DNA of 64,000 nucleotides from Trichoplusia ni (GCF_003590095.1 NC_039488.1:10850001-10914000); one strand, 5' to 3'; shown: positions 12,331-26,300, counted from the first letter of the stretch. Notes: generated from the sequence alone by a model not told the origin. Program-made: numbers and translations.

Positions 12331-15300
12331 CTACGACTCTGGGAAGAGTATGCTTTCGACTGGCGCTGGCGCCGTCATGTCATCATTGTCTGGACGGGAC
12401 CAGTCCTAAAAAAAAGTGTAAAATAATTTAATAAAATTTTAATAAGTTGGCTGGAAGAAAATTATTTAGAATTGTCCGCTATATTTTACTTGATTGTTAA
12501 AATAGTATATTCTTGTAAAAATATTTTTACCTGCTCGTCCGTACTCGCAAAGAATAAATAGAATAGATTAGCACCGAGGTCGATGGCCGCTGCCAAGTAG
12601 AACACCTCACGCCACTGGCCAAGCGTTTGCTGGAACATTATACTTTCAGTTAGAATGCTTACCACGTGGTAAAATAACGTACGATCATATTTAAAAGGTT
12701 GTTTTCAGTTCATGGATGTTAACGTTTCTTTGGCAAAGACGGCTTTGATCTTAGGCTGCCTACACACTTAGCGGGTAAGCGTTCGATGAAAAACGCTAGT
12801 TCGTAGTGTAGACAGCCTTATTGTGATTGATATTTGGTGATATGTAGAATACTTTTATAGACTTTAAGGCGTGCTGCTGTTGAGTTCATTCCGTCATTAA
12901 AGCGTCGAAGGGTACACAAATTAATGTGCTATTCAAAATAATCTTAACGTTAAAGCTACCTAGGTAACTAATTAAATAAATCACTTCTTAATTAATATAA
13001 TATTTTAGACAAACATCGGATCCCTTGCATAACAAAAAAAAAACATTTCAACTGCAACATGAGATCTGAGTTACTGGTAATTTATAATGGCGTGTCACCT
13101 GTTCGGGTTTGATGATAAGTCCCACGACGTACGGCGCCATGAACCCGCAGATGTTGCTCGCGGCGTTCGTGATACCGTACATGGTGCCGGCGAACTGCGG
13201 CGACAGGTCGATGTGGTTCATCTGGTTACCTGAAGATAAGTACAAAATATTTATATTGTACAAAATATGTATTTTGATGCAGACGGATCGCCTGGTACTA
13301 AGCGAATCCTACCGTCCATGGACACCCACAACACCAAAAGAGTCTCAACTGCGTTGCCGACCTTTAAAAAGATAACACTCTTCTAGGAGTTTTGAAGGTC
13401 GTATCGGTTATAACACGCATCCGCGGTATACATATAGATTAGATACACTTTGGCCAGGCAGCATTTCTAAGTTTTATATACTCATAAGTACATAGTTCAA
13501 AACAATAAAATACAAAAAAAAACATATTTATTAAACATTTTGTACAAACCGACATACTATGCAAAAAAAAACAGGCACAACCGTAATCGTCAAGGCCTTT
13601 AACAAGTTACCTTGCATATTATGTAACGGATAACTGCGTAAGTATTGCAACCATTCGAGTCGGACTAATTAAGATTACGCGGAGAGATTGCTTTCTCATA
13701 GAAGTTTAATATAGAAGACATACTAGTAAAGTCACATGAATTATTTTGGGTTAAACTAAGTAAGCTTAAACATTTTATGAAGCTATTGGGGTGTTTTAGT
13801 ATTCCGGGTAAACAGTTCGAACTATTTTTTTTTTACTATTGCTTATCACATGAATTCTTCTTCAATCCGTTATGAAGATACTTCAAGAATGTTTAAGATA
13901 CCCAAACAAAATTACAAAAATCTTTTAATTTAAGTATGCGGCAAACATCCGCGGGCATTATCCGAAAGTTTAGGTTAAGTTTAAGTTAAGTCTGTAAAAG
14001 TCAAACGGAATAAGAAATAAGGAAAACATTATTTTTCAGGAATAAACACAATTTTAAGTATAAACTTACCTGCATATGCAGCACCGCCAAAGGTCGATGC
14101 GATACATAACAGCAAGATGACGGAGATACGGTCACAGCCGGCCCACGCGATGCCCAGCAGTCCAAAGGCAGGGATAAACGCCGCTGAAAAATAATAATTA
14201 CATGTAAAACCAATATAATTGTTGCATAATCAAGGTGTTGCGGGTTCGAACCCCGCGTAGGACAAGCATTTGTGTGATCCACGAATGCTTGTTCTAAGTC
14301 TGGGTGTCTTTGTGCATGTGAATTGTTTTGTGGAACACCCCGCGACACAAGGATTAAATTCTTTAGCGCGGGAGTTGTTTTATAAAATAAAATTAAAAAT
14401 GCCTTAGGTCTAGGGGCACACCACCACTTTTTCGGTGGTGGAAGCAAGATGCCGTTTTAAATCGATGAGTATCTCACATTTACAAGTTCAACAGTCTAAC
14501 AGTAAACGACGATGACAGGTTTCCGGACACAATCAATTATTAACTCGACGAAAAACAATTTACTAAGTTTTAGAAAAGGATAGTTTCATAATTTTTGGTA
14601 TGCAACAAGCATGAGGCTAGCATTAATGAACAATATATTGTAATGAGCACAAAAATAATTCTCAACAAACAGACTCAACAAGTAGGGAACAGATCCGAAA
14701 TAACAGGGAGCAAGGCAGATACAACTTTTAACAATCCAAAATATGCTTTATTTCAAGGGCATAAGGTTGCATTTATAATTCATGTTCCTGTTCATTTATA
14801 AGGTTTGTAAGTACTTACAGACTGTGTTCCAAAGCTTCATGCTGTTGAGGCGCGATATCCATCCCTTAGCAAGCGTCCAGTCAGCGAAGATACAGAGCAA
14901 TATGCCACCAATCCATGCAGTTAGGTAAGGCAGAGCACTCAATCTTGCATTCTGTAAAGCGATCATATTATTATTTTGTGTAAGGGATCAACACTTTTTA
15001 TCGTCTCGCTAAGTATCTCGTTTGGAAATCAATTCTGCAATTAGGGTCAGTAATTTAACGTTTTAAAAGTGCCTGGAAAACGGCCTATTAGAAATAAAAA
15101 CGTTTTATTCTGATTGCATCTGCTCTGATTGATCTGCATAATTATTATTATGTTTCGACACAAAAAACGAATCTTATTCTTGAGGCCAGACAATTAATTG
15201 AAGTTTATCAAATTTTTTGCTAGGGTCTACTAACAAAATTTCAGGACCCGTCAAAACCCGGAAGCTATCAGCGGCTAAACCGAACTATTTAAACTTTAGA

Positions 15301-18300
15301 CCTGATTTTAATTTTTTTTTCTGGTTTTGATTGCCAGCATTAATTAAATATCTGTATTATTAAAATAAATAACTTATTAAATTAAAAAAAATACTTACGG
15401 ATACAATATCGAAATGCAAAATATTATTCATGTAGGAGGGTAGTTCGGTGAACTGCGTGTAGAACACCCACGCTTGACCGCACTGCGCAATAAGGATGGC
15501 CCACAGTGGGACACACGTCAAGAACTTCAGCCACGGTATTGCCATGCTTGGTTTGTCCTCCTGAAAATAAATAAAATTATATATTTTCTCTCCCTTTTCA
15601 TCAGGTTAGTTTTCAGAGATAGGAACAGTACAACGCCAGTTTTTGTGAGCCGGAGTTAATTCTTTTGGACTTTCTTTTGCTTGGGGCGGCGACTGCGTAT
15701 AAAAGCATGAAGAAAGAAGTGTGTTTTACAGGTAATCTGCAAACGTTAAGAATAATGGTAATAGTGAAGGATGAAAACATCAGGTCGCTTTGCTTTCCAT
15801 CGTTTCTGACGTTTACAAAACTCTTCTTGGTTATGGCTACAGACATCGACCCTATCAAGTTCTCCATGATGCTCATAGGTTATTTAATTAATAACTAAAG
15901 CAAGTAAAATCGCATTTCACATCTAGGAGGACATAAAAAAGATCAATATCAAATTTAAAAATGGAAACATTTCAACATTTGAAACCTAACCGAAAATTGA
16001 ACCTACTTAACATCATTAAGCATCGCACAATTCTGCTGAAAATATACATCGATCTGTACTTAAATATTATAGTATAAGTTTATTCGATGCGAGCGAATCA
16101 TCAAAACATGTGTTAGGTCACGGCGTGAGTCACGCGTCCCACATTACGATAACTGAGCTAACCAATACACACTTAGGTACATAATTATAATCTACATTAA
16201 GCAATAAAAGTCCATTTTATAAAGCAGTTATTATCAAATCATTTAGCGCCAAGCTTCGGCCTACCGCACACGTAACGAGGCTGCACATGTGAAAGATAAA
16301 AGGCCTTTACTAAATATAGAGGAAATTAAGACTTCCTTAAAATGTAAGGTCAAAAACTCTAGTTATTTCAGTTAAAAATTGCAATCTTTTGTTTCAATAG
16401 ATTGTTTCTAAACTAGTTAGACTGTGTCAGCGGAGTAATTTTAGGCATATTAGAAGTGCAGAGTGTGACACATAGGAATGTATAATATGATGTTTGGCAG
16501 TTCATAGTTCATCAAATTACAGTCGCATTTAATTGGTACTACCACTATCTGTGGCGAATGCAGCTATATACCTACTAAATATACCTACGAAAGGATGGTT
16601 ATAATGTAGGTCAGTAAGTTAAAGATTAATTCCGAAGAAACAAACAACATAGTACTTCATAATTTCGAAAATAATAGTAACTTAATACCAGCTTCAAATC
16701 CTGGTAACAATGAGCTTATAATACACACAAAATGTACAACAACGCTTCATAAATACATCATCAGATTTCACTAAAATGACTTGTATATCAAATATCAGAC
16801 TTACATGAGGGCCAATACACCTTGTTATGTATTCGATCTCCTTTGGACATATCCTTGGATGTCTTTGAGGCGTATCAAAGACTAGGAGCAGCCAGAATAT
16901 GAACCACACAACACCGATGCCGCCGAAAATGTAGAAGCAAAGAGGCCAGCCTCCGCCCCATTCGAGGGTGCACAGCCATCCTGATATAGGCAACGTAATC
17001 ACTGTACCTATGTTAGATCCTGGAATAGAAAGGAAATTATAGAATTTGTGTGATCATCAATTGCTTGTTTTAGGTCTGAGTGTCTTGGTTGTCCTTGTGC
17101 ATGTGACTTGAATGTTTGGGAAACTCCCGCGAAACGAGGTAGTCGTTTTTTATGAAGATATTAAGGATTTCTTAGGTCTCCAATTTTCTGATATATTGTA
17201 ATTCAATTTGTCGTTATTACTAGGAGATTGTTAGATGTTTGAATCACGTTTTACAGTTAATGACATAAATAACAATCAGAGTGAATAACTGGGCTTGTAC
17301 TAAAATTTTGACGAGAATAATATCAACATAGCATAAATAAATTATTGTAATTAATTGTTTTAAAACAAATACAGACCTGCATACACAAAAGCTGCAAACT
17401 TCGATCTCTCTAGCGGCGGGATCCATCTCGCTAACATAGCATGCATTGCTGGGTATGTTACGCCTTCGGCTAACCCCGCTAGTGCTCGAACAGCAATGAA
17501 GAATGATATATCCGTATATGCTGCAACTGGGCTAAGTAGTGTGAAGAATGCTGTGAAAAATATTCCTAAGCCATACACTAGTTTTCCTCCATACATTTCT
17601 GCTATTCGTCCACCTGGGATCTGAAATGGAAATTTGAATTACGTGAGGCATAGAACATTGTTATTTTTACGTCAGGTCAGTATTGCGCATGCGAAACTCA
17701 TACGTAATTATTATCTGTAGCAAGTTAATATATATACCTTAGATATATACTGTACAATAGATAAAACATATATAGAATAGTGATTAAATCTGAGATTATA
17801 AGAAGTATTTGTGTAATCAGCATTTAACTCTTAGTTTGGATCTAGAATATCTATGTATAGAAGATCCTAATATGGTAGGATAAATGAAGTGTGATGCTTG
17901 AAGGTCTCAAGTTTCTATAAGAAAAAAATGTTCTGATCAAACATTGGAAAGAAAATCGAAATGTCAGTTTTAAAATTTATTTATAGCCATGTCTTGAACC
18001 AGTGTGTCAGTTGATAAGGTGCTATTTCACACATTTCATTTAAAATCATTCTTACCTGTGTTAATACATATCCATAGAAAAATGAACCTAAAACTACACT
18101 TTGCTGTTCCACAGTCCAATTGAAGTCACCAGGTCTCTGCAACAAAAACAAAATTATGTTTTATCATTTTTATGGCTCATTCTTTATTTATTTAATTTTT
18201 ATCCATTGTTATTAGTCAAGAGTGATAGGAACTATAGGAAGTACTTTACAAAACTGTTTATTTACTGCTTACATAATTTTATGAGAACATTTCAAATCTA

Positions 18301-19381
18301 AGTTCATTTTTAAATTAAATGTAGATAAATAATTCGTGAGAACGTAAACATGCAATTATTACTGCCTAATGTAACACTTATTTTAAATCATCGTCTTTTC
18401 ATTGAAAACCAGTACAAATTCCACATGTACTGTACATGAATAAAGTGTTTTGTCAATGCGGTTTGAACCCGATTTTACTGGTTCATAAAGGACAAAAAAA
18501 TATATATTTAAGATATTACTTATTAGATTAAATACTGGATCACTTTGGTACAATCCTTCTGACAACATTTTATTTATGTATTGTAAAGCACATTAAATCA
18601 TATCTAACTCATGCGTGGGTGTCATTAAAAATAAAATGTGTATTATTATTATTACCTGTGGCACTGAATTGTTACTAACTGGGCCTACTGGGCACACATC
18701 TAATGATGTGTTTGTTGGTACGGGAGCTGTAGAGTTGACCATAGCAACTATAGCTACAGACAAGTTGACCCTCATGGCGTACACACTGGCAAAGCCCAGG
18801 AAGCCCATAATGCCAAGAACTGTTCGACTTTTGATCCATCCTGTTGTTTCTTCCACTGTAAGGTACAATGTTTAAGAAATGTAAGATTTTCTAAGTACAA
18901 ATAGGCGTCTAATATGTAAACAGCCTGTTCAAGGTTTTAGCATCAGTTACAAACTTCTTTGACACCTGTTTATTATGTCTAACTGTCAACAAACAATACC
19001 TCAAATCATTATCTATTCAATTTCTACAAAGGATAGTCAAGACTGTTAATTATTGATTCAGCAGTTTTTCTATGTACAATTAGCAATTTTACTGACTATT
19101 TGTACAAAATACATGCCTATGAGGTGTGACCTCTGTGGCTTATGTTATGCTTATGACATATTTTTAGTCAAACAAATAGTTAAGAACTCTATTCTACGAT
19201 AGAAAAGTTCTAAGGTTGTTGCGTTTGACCTCAAAACACTTAAGTTGTTAAATAATATTGATACCTAAATTCTAGCACTAAAAATACCTGGTTCAGCTTC
19301 AATTAAGTTTCGATGACTGCTCGTAACATCATGTTCTATATCCGAATTGATTATCGGACTTTCTTCTATTGACGATGACAT
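12331..19381 (-). CDS. SLC17-family (sialin-like) major facilitator transporter, 11 exons, 515 aa
   Basis: Exons on the minus strand: 19381-19288, 18855-18656, 18136-18056, 17620-17377, 17019-16805, 15560-15399, 14951-14819, 14183-14070, 13229-13099, 12629-12531, 12405-12331 (TAG). All junctions are GT-AG and in phase; total 1548 nt. The start is the first ATG of a short hydrophilic exon (MSSSIEESPIINSD). Family signatures: RVNLSVAIVAMV in TM1 with its conserved Arg, a glycosylatable loop after TM1 (NST, NTS, NNS), and YGYVLTQIPGGRIAEMYGGK at TM2/loop 2-3. Further MFS-like segments follow (FGGIGVVWFIFWLLLVFDTP; GTMYGITNAASNICGF). Length fits SLC17 proteins (about 480-550 aa), which carry anions such as phosphate, sialic acid or glutamate across lysosomal, vesicular or plasma membranes. 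Insects have many paralogs, so the substrate is not assigned. Introns hold a CR1-like fragment and two SINEs. Confidence 0.93.
12754..12817. mobile_element. Short MITE with TTA target duplication
   Basis: 64-bp element inside SLC17 intron 9. Its ends, ggctgcctacacac and gtgtagacagcc, are near-perfect inverted repeats. It is flanked by TTA on both sides (12751-12753 and 12818-12820). A 3-bp TTA duplication with GGC-starting ends suits PIF/Harbinger-type MITEs. Its ends resemble those of the 62245-62494 element. Confidence 0.5.
13278..13420 (-). mobile_element. Non-LTR retrotransposon 3' fragment (CR1/Zenon-like)
   Basis: Read on the minus strand: aaggtcggcaacgcagttga, then tgtccatggacggtagga, then a repeat-tail segment accaggcgatccgtctgc. 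I recognise this order as the 3' end of a very common lepidopteran non-LTR retrotransposon. It lies in SLC17 intron 8, immediately upstream of exon 9. No coding part of the element remains. Confidence 0.5.
14230..14398 (+). mobile_element. tRNA-derived SINE, 5'-truncated
   Basis: Starts at a B-box-like gggttcgaaccccgcgtagg (14240-14259). It continues with gaatgcttgttctaag, tctgggtgtctttgtgcatg and ccccgcgacacaaggatta, and ends in an A-rich tail. The A-box half is missing. It lies in SLC17 intron 7. Confidence 0.65.
17036..17155 (+). mobile_element. SINE tail fragment
   Basis: Copy of the same family as 14230 without the tRNA head: tttgtgtgatcatcaattgc, aggtctgagtgtcttg, gtgcatgtgacttgaatgtt, cccgcgaaacgagg. 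It lies 17 bp upstream of SLC17 exon 5, in intron 4. Confidence 0.5.
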
Positions 19382-20505
19382 TCTAATTTTCAAATTATAA
19401 CAATAACACCATTCCGCAGTTTAAGTTACTTATATACTATCTAACATTGAACTTGATAACTACAAAACAATAGAACAAAAAGGGAAATCAAGTAACGTTA
19501 GTGAATTTGTAGCAGTGTAGCACTGCACTCTTAGCATGAGTCACGATAGACTTTTTGTTCTGTTATTTAATTTGTTCGTAAACAAAGAGGCGAGCAACAA
19601 GCACATCGGAACCTGACACACGACTTGACACTTGACAGTGACACCGACAGATACTCATTTTTTTATTTGATGTGTTCAGAAAAACAGCGTTCATATTTTG
19701 CAGTATCGATTTTGAAACATAAAATCGATACTTGCAAAATTAGTGCGTCGCTTAACATAAGTATATAAAGTATATTATTATGAAATATAGTTACTACAAC
19801 TTATTCAATAATGTAGCATGCAGTCCCCAGAGAGCTTCGACAACCATACACTTGCACATTGAAGCCAATTCATTTTTAATTATATATTTTTAAGCTGGGT
19901 CCTCCGTAGTTTTTTGTCAAACGCGCAAAAGGAAATTGTGATTTTTTTATAATATATTAAGATATGCGACAAATAGCGATACCAATAATCTTTTAAGGTA
20001 TTTTTAAGTATTATCTTTTAACCCTAACACTCTCTCGTATCATGTAAAATAGAAAGTACACCTGTGTTTGTGCACCACAATAAATACTATGCAGTTTGCT
20101 GGTGACTTATAACACTAGCATTCGTGGCTGAAAATCAGTTGGGACTTTAAAATAAAAGATGTATTCGTAACAAAACATTTATAAACTTATAAACATTTTA
20201 AAACTAAAATGACTATAAATTATATGCTATACCTACTAATGATTACCCATACATGCCAAATAAGTACATTTTAATGACTCACTAAACAACTGTCTACTCT
20301 ACACACATTGTTTACAATAATTAATTAACTTCTACAATCTGCCGTCATATTACTGAGCTGCCAGTATCACCACAATAAATATAAAATACAAAAAATTTGG
20401 ACATAGTAGAAAATTTTCTTAAAAAATGACATCCTAAGTAACTACAATTACAAATTTGCAATAACACTCATCAATTATTTACATAAGACATTCATGTTAA
20501 GACTC
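19382..20505. other. SLC17 upstream region and TMEM19 3' flank
   Basis: 1.1 kb between two genes on the same strand. The right part should hold the TMEM19 3'UTR. The left part is the SLC17 5' flank and contains two TATCGAT cores in opposite orientation (19704-19710 and 19724-19730) within a near-palindrome (about 19697-19736), about 320-350 bp upstream of the ATG. TATCGATA is the DREF site of insect housekeeping promoters. No other gene seen. Confidence 0.45.
19697..19736. promoter_or_regulatory. Inverted pair of DRE-like TATCGAT motifs
   Basis: gcagtatcgatttt and aaaatcgatacttgc form two arms around a short spacer, with one arm carrying an extra base. Each arm includes TATCGAT, the core of the DRE (DREF) and overlapping BEAF-32 CGATA element. 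Its position fits the SLC17 core promoter. Confidence 0.4.
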
Positions 20506-22172
20506 TTAGAAGGAAGGCCAAAGACTTTTGCATAATGTAGGCATTAACATGCCCATGATAACTGTTGATATGAGATTCACACTGTGGTTGTCTAAAATAT
20601 TTCTTCCACTAATATGTTTTACCGTCAGACTTGAGTGCGAAACAATCTTTCCATCTTTGTCCAAACCTGAAATTAATTAAAAAATATATATTACCTATTT
20701 CAATTTCTAAAGTATTATTTACACTCTCAATTTGAAATTCGAATTAGTCGATGGATATTTATAGAATAAAAAAAAGTATATCTCTGCACATTTTATCCTA
20801 AAGTTGCTTGAGTTATCCACTCATAAAATGTTAGTGGAACACAATCTACTAGTGAAGCTATTGCAGTGAAAGTTTAGTGGCAATGTCTTTTCTGTTGACT
20901 TGAGAATTAGCTTTCTATTAATCTATTTTCAACAATATAATTTTGAATTTACCTGAGTATTGAAGTGTTGCTCCCATTAAGGAATCCACAAGACTCCCCA
21001 GAAATCCGGCAAGGGCTCCGAATAAGATTAAAGGCCATTGAGGAGGAGCATAGGCCCATATGCTTTTATCAGAGAAATAATAAATAGTGGAATATTGTGA
21101 TATGCCAATTACAAGACCGCCGAGTGTACTGAAGAAGGTTCCTATTACACTTATCCCCCCATTTGTACCTTTGGGCACTTTTTTGAAAGTAGTGACCAAA
21201 TATGGGTCAGAGTTGGAGAAAACAGTTCCAAGCTCTGATGCCCAAGTATCTCCATTGCAACAAGAAAATACACCTGAAATAAAAATATTTGAATGTCATT
21301 AACATTTTTTAAACATGAATTGGTGAATAAGATAATTTTCTTTATGGAATTATGCAAAAAGGTATCTTATTTAAAGGACTCTATTAAATAATACATCAAA
21401 ATAGAATATAAAAATTGCATGAACTAATAAACATACCAAGGATTCCAATAGAAAGCCAAGATGCTCTGTAATCTGCAACAAAGTCTATGGGTCTCTCAGA
21501 TGCTCCCACATCCAATAGGTATAGGAGTGCTAGCTGACCAGCCATGCCACCATTACAAAGGACTTGAATCCAATTTCTCTGACCACCTAAAATAAATATA
21601 ATTTTTAATCATGATTTAATACTTTAAATAACATTGCAGAGTATTAAAACATACCTTCTTTAAAATCATCTTCAAACTTCTGTTTAATGTGAGGACGAAT
21701 TTTTGTTGCTTTTGATGATGATAAAAAGAATGTTATCAGGCAGGCTAGAAATGAATAGTTACTAAGTGTCAAGATAAATGCTAGTGCACAACCAAGGACA
21801 GCTCCATTGAAAGTAATACTCTTCTTCCTGTACCCATGCACTGCCACAATAAGTGGTATTAAACAAGATGCCAGCCATCTGCTCGGAGATATCACAACTG
21901 GTTCTGCAACAATTTTCATACATAAATTAATATTATTCCACCTAGAACATAATTATAACTCAAAAATGAAGTTTATGGATTAATGAGTTCAAAGATCGTA
22001 ATAAGAGATAAGTAATTATCAATTAGTTACCGTCAAATCCTTCGCTCTTCGTTATAAACTTCGAATACACTAAATTGATGATCCACATTGACATCGACAA
22101 GGGTATTGCGAGAGAGCATAGCAATACATTTATTAAATGTTCGTCTTTAAAAAGTTTATTATTTTGGGCCAT
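20506..22172 (-). CDS. TMEM19: TMEM19 homolog (DUF92 multi-pass membrane protein), 5 exons, 340 aa
   Basis: Exons on the minus strand: 22172-22031, 21903-21655, 21586-21437, 21273-20953, 20666-20506 (TAA). All junctions are GT-AG and in phase, total 1023 nt; human TMEM19 is of nearly the same size (336 aa). The ATG at 22172 opens exon 1 and is followed by a hydrophobic segment (VLLCSLAIPLSMSMWIINLV). Conserved DUF92 blocks in order: GAVLGCALAFILTLSN, FFLSSSKATKI, FKEGGQRNWIQVLCNGG, CCNGDTWASELGTVFS, VPKGTNGGISVIGTFFSTLG, and FGALAGFLGSLVDSLMGATL. The molecular role in animals is unsettled; plant DUF92 relatives include the phytyl-phosphate kinase VTE6, so lipid-linked chemistry in an internal membrane is only a possibility. 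It lies head-to-head with the ACAP gene, with 1.2 kb between the start codons. Confidence 0.95.
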
Positions 22173-23371
22173 TATAACTGGAAAACTTTAGACGAGCAAA
22201 CGGTATCAGTATATTTTTGAAAGTAATAGATACAGTTCAACGCGTGTTAAAGTTTTATGCAAGCTACATATTTAAACTTGACTATTATATTAAAAGACGT
22301 TAATTGACAGACACTTGAATATTATTGTTGCCGCCGTTGCCGGCTATTTTTGTCCACGATCTACGGCAATCTATTTACTTTTTCTACCTACGTCAACAAC
22401 CAACTTCAATGCTCCGTCAATGTCACTGAAACATAGTGATGCGCCTATCAGTTACTGAATTTACCGTTCATCTTTCGTCAATATATCGATTTTTTATATT
22501 TCTGACAGGCTTCATATTATAGATTAGCGATAACCTTGTGAATTCAAAAATTCTGAAATGTACTTTCTGTATCGACATTTCCCACCATAAGCTCATTTTT
22601 TCATAAGCAAATTAATTTTGAATTCACACTAACACTGAAAATCTGTTAAGGTGTATTTTTGAATGATTGACTTTTTAATATAAAAAAAAATAAGGACGTT
22701 ATTTAAAAAAGAAATTGAATCGGTTCATTTATTATGGGCCTACAATTTATTATAAAAGCCGTATGTATGCTGGATATAAAATTAACTACTTTTCTTTACG
22801 TGTACTCCTTCAAATTGATTAATGATAAATAATTAATTGCAGGGATAAAAGTATTAACCATCTTGATTGTACTTTGTTGACGTAACGAGAACGAAATTAA
22901 TTTCTTAAGTGGGAAATTGCTAGTTATTCCTCATGATCGTTCGTCCCGTGACCTCGTTTATGAATTTTACTAGTTGAAACATTCGCAAAGCTACTGTATT
23001 CGAATGCAAAAACCGTCTCGCTCGCAAGTGTCGACACTAAAATCAAATACAGGAATCATAAAAACGTGTGGAAATAAGGTTTAAACATATGTACAAGCTC
23101 TACTAATTTGCGGCTTAATAAAATGTTATGTGCCTATTACCATAATTTTAATAAATGTGCACTTGTCTGGTGTAAGACCGTTAAACGTTGGCCTTGTTGA
23201 TGAGTGCAATGTGCATCCCTAGTTCATCAGTCAGTGACACTGACAGCCAATCAGCCAATTGTCAGGTCAATAGAGCCCGAAGGAAGTGTCTATGAAGTTT
23301 TTTGTGTTCAAAGCTGGAAATGTTGTAAATTATTTGTGCAAACCATCCAGTGAATCAAAGTTTAAGTAAAA
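22173..23371. promoter_or_regulatory. Divergent intergenic region between TMEM19 and CenB1A
   Basis: 1.2 kb separating two start codons that point away from each other, so it contains both promoters. A TATCGATTTT motif lies at 22484-22493, about 310 bp upstream of the TMEM19 ATG, the same motif and spacing as upstream of SLC17. A moderately GC-richer stretch at 23215-23300 (agtcagtgacactgacagcc and following) is the likely CenB1A start region. No ORF of note. Confidence 0.5.
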
Positions 23372-26300
23372 ATGAAGCCGTTAATAGATTTTGATGAGTG
23401 TCTCAGGGATTCACCTAAGTTTAGGTATAATAAAGAAAGATGTTAATCAATGAAAGTTATACATAGAAAGTGAAATTTTGTACGTGTTGTGCGTGGTAAT
23501 TGTTGTATAAGTGATCCTGTTTGTTATTGTAGGGAGCAGCTGGAAACTGAGGAGGCCAGCATCGATTCGTTAGAACAAAAGCTAGACAAAGTTCTAAAGG
23601 CATGTTCTGTTATGATTGACTCTGGTAAAATCTACATGAGTCATAGAGGGTGAGGATTGTGTTCCTTTCTTTTTTATTAGTTCAATTTTTCTCATACAAT
23701 ATTGTATAACCATAATTACTTGATACATCGAGGTATCAAGTTACTCAGTTGTAAACTAAACAAATTACTGCTGTGTCTAAGAACAGTTACCCTAGCTTTT
23801 AATAAAAATAAAAGCATTATTCTTGTTTTGATAACATTTTAATCTGATAACATTTAAAATATTAATCATTATATGGGTTTTCGTGTTTTCCAATTACATT
23901 ACTTTATTATCTAAAAAAAATAGTTTATCTTACTTGTTTTATATTTTTTTAAACCTACTGATAAAAACCTTTTAAAATTATCGTGATATAAACAAACATC
24001 GTAAGTAAAAAATAAAGTTAGGAAAATAATATTTATGGTGGTTAACTACTAACAGTTTTTTTTTTAATCTCACCACTGTTTCTTTGTTATAAAAAAACAT
24101 AAAATATTTGGTACGAATAGTGAGGGCATTATCACAATTAAGAACAGTATTTTTATTGAAAAAAATTATAATTATTTATCTTGTGGTTGAAGTTATTATA
24201 ATTTTAGTAGTAATATCAAAAAACAATACATAATCAAAAAGAAAAGTACACTTGAATATAAAATTCCTGGATTCCATATACTAATTGAATATTACACTGT
24301 AAAATGAATTATCAAAAATATTTCTCAAATACTGCTTGTACTACACAGCTGAATAATTATAGAGCAACTACTGTATCTTCATTTTAAAAGAAACATCAGA
24401 ATAAAAAACATTACAGTGTAGATTGAATGGGTTCATTTTTTTATTTTAGCACTTTCACAAATGCCCTTTGGGATTTAACTGGTAGCTTCTCAGAAGACTC
24501 AGAGGTGATGGCTACCCTAAACAGAATGATCCATGCTCTGCAAGAAATGAACAAATTCCATTCCATACTGCTTGATCAGGTGTCCAGGACTGTGCTTAAG
24601 AATCTCACTGCATTTATAAAAGTGTAAGTCTATGTTTTGTTATACAAATTGCATTAAAATGGTTGTTAGATTTTGCCATAATGACTCGGAAATGATGATA
24701 ATCTATGCTAAGAAAAAAAAGTCTAATTGTGATCAGGTTATTGTCTTTGGTCAAGCAATTAAACATGGTCACAAATAATACAGAAAAGATGGCATTTTAA
24801 AGGTTCTTTATTCAAATATTTGGTGTATAAATTAATCACTTTTTAAATCTTATTATTAACATTGAGGCTTAGTTATGTTTCCTGATTCACCCATTGCATG
24901 GTGATATTAGTTCAGGAAAATGTAATATATTTTTAGCTGACTATTAAAAGCAGAATATTTACCTTAAAGTTCATTGATTTGTGTCTGCTCACACATTAGA
25001 TGGTGCTTATAAAATTATTTTAGGAATGTTTACTTCACTTTGACTTATTAAAGATTATGGATGAGATATTATTCATGTTCTATCTGGTAGCAATAATAAG
25101 TGTACTTTGAACAGAGGCATGCATTAAAACTTAAAAGAATAAATACACACATAATTATAACTAGATAACATTTGTGTTTGTCTAAAGTTACACAACAATA
25201 TTATTGTCATGTAGTAATACCAGCTACAGACCACGGGCCCGTTACAAATAAAGAATATAATCATGCGACAACATAAAATCTGCATGTTTGTCCCAAGTTT
25301 CATCCAAATCTGTTCAGTGGTTTTTGCATGAAAGAGAAACAAACATCCATACACACAAACTTTTGCGTCAATACTATTAGGTATTGACGAAATTGTATTC
25401 TTATTTAAATGTTTATGAAAATTGAATAGCCAGTATGTAGAGACAATTGATGATTCACACAATTGATTGATAGTGATGCAGCCACCCCACATCCTTTTGA
25501 ACATTGAACAGCTTTTGTTTTTTGTTTCAGAGATATCAAAGGTGTTAAAGAAAGTAAAAACCATTTTGAAAAAATCTCAAATGATCTTGATACTGCACTG
25601 AATAGAAATTCGCAGGTGAGTGAATGCCACAACTGCTACTTAGTATAAATATTTGATAAACAGATTACTACGTACATGGAACAATGCATTAGACTACTAT
25701 GTTCTAGACTTACCTAATTTCTGTGTTACGACAAATACTTTTTACTACAGCATAGAGCTTTTTATGAAATAATTAACTGTGTCGTGTTAATTAATTTCAA
25801 ATGGATAATTAAGACAGATTAAATTGTTTAATAGTTAGTTTTGTTTCCTTGACAGACCTAGGTCAAGGAAACAAAACTTAGAAGGATGATTGTCAAAAAT
25901 CATAATCAGTAAAGGAAAAATTTCAATAACGCCGCCATTAATCTGGCATTTATTTTGGCTCAAAAAGCCTAGTTGTCAACCCACCTGCCTTCTCCTTACG
26001 AGATCCAACTAAGTACCAGTGTTTTCAAGATTAGGTAACGTAGGTAGGTAGGTAGTATCGTAATTTGACGTGCCTTCGTAAAAACCTATCTGCCAACTAT
26101 TAAATTGAAGAAGAAGTAAAATGAACGGTTGTTTTTCGCAAGGTGTCACGGCATAAACTGGTCGAAGTAGAGGAGGTGATGAATCTCTTGCTGGCGACGC
26201 GATCGTGCTTCCGGCACACGGCGCTCGACCATGTCCAGAAGATCACGATGCTGCAGGCGAGGAAACGACACGAAATATTGGCTACAGTAAGTTTTATTAT

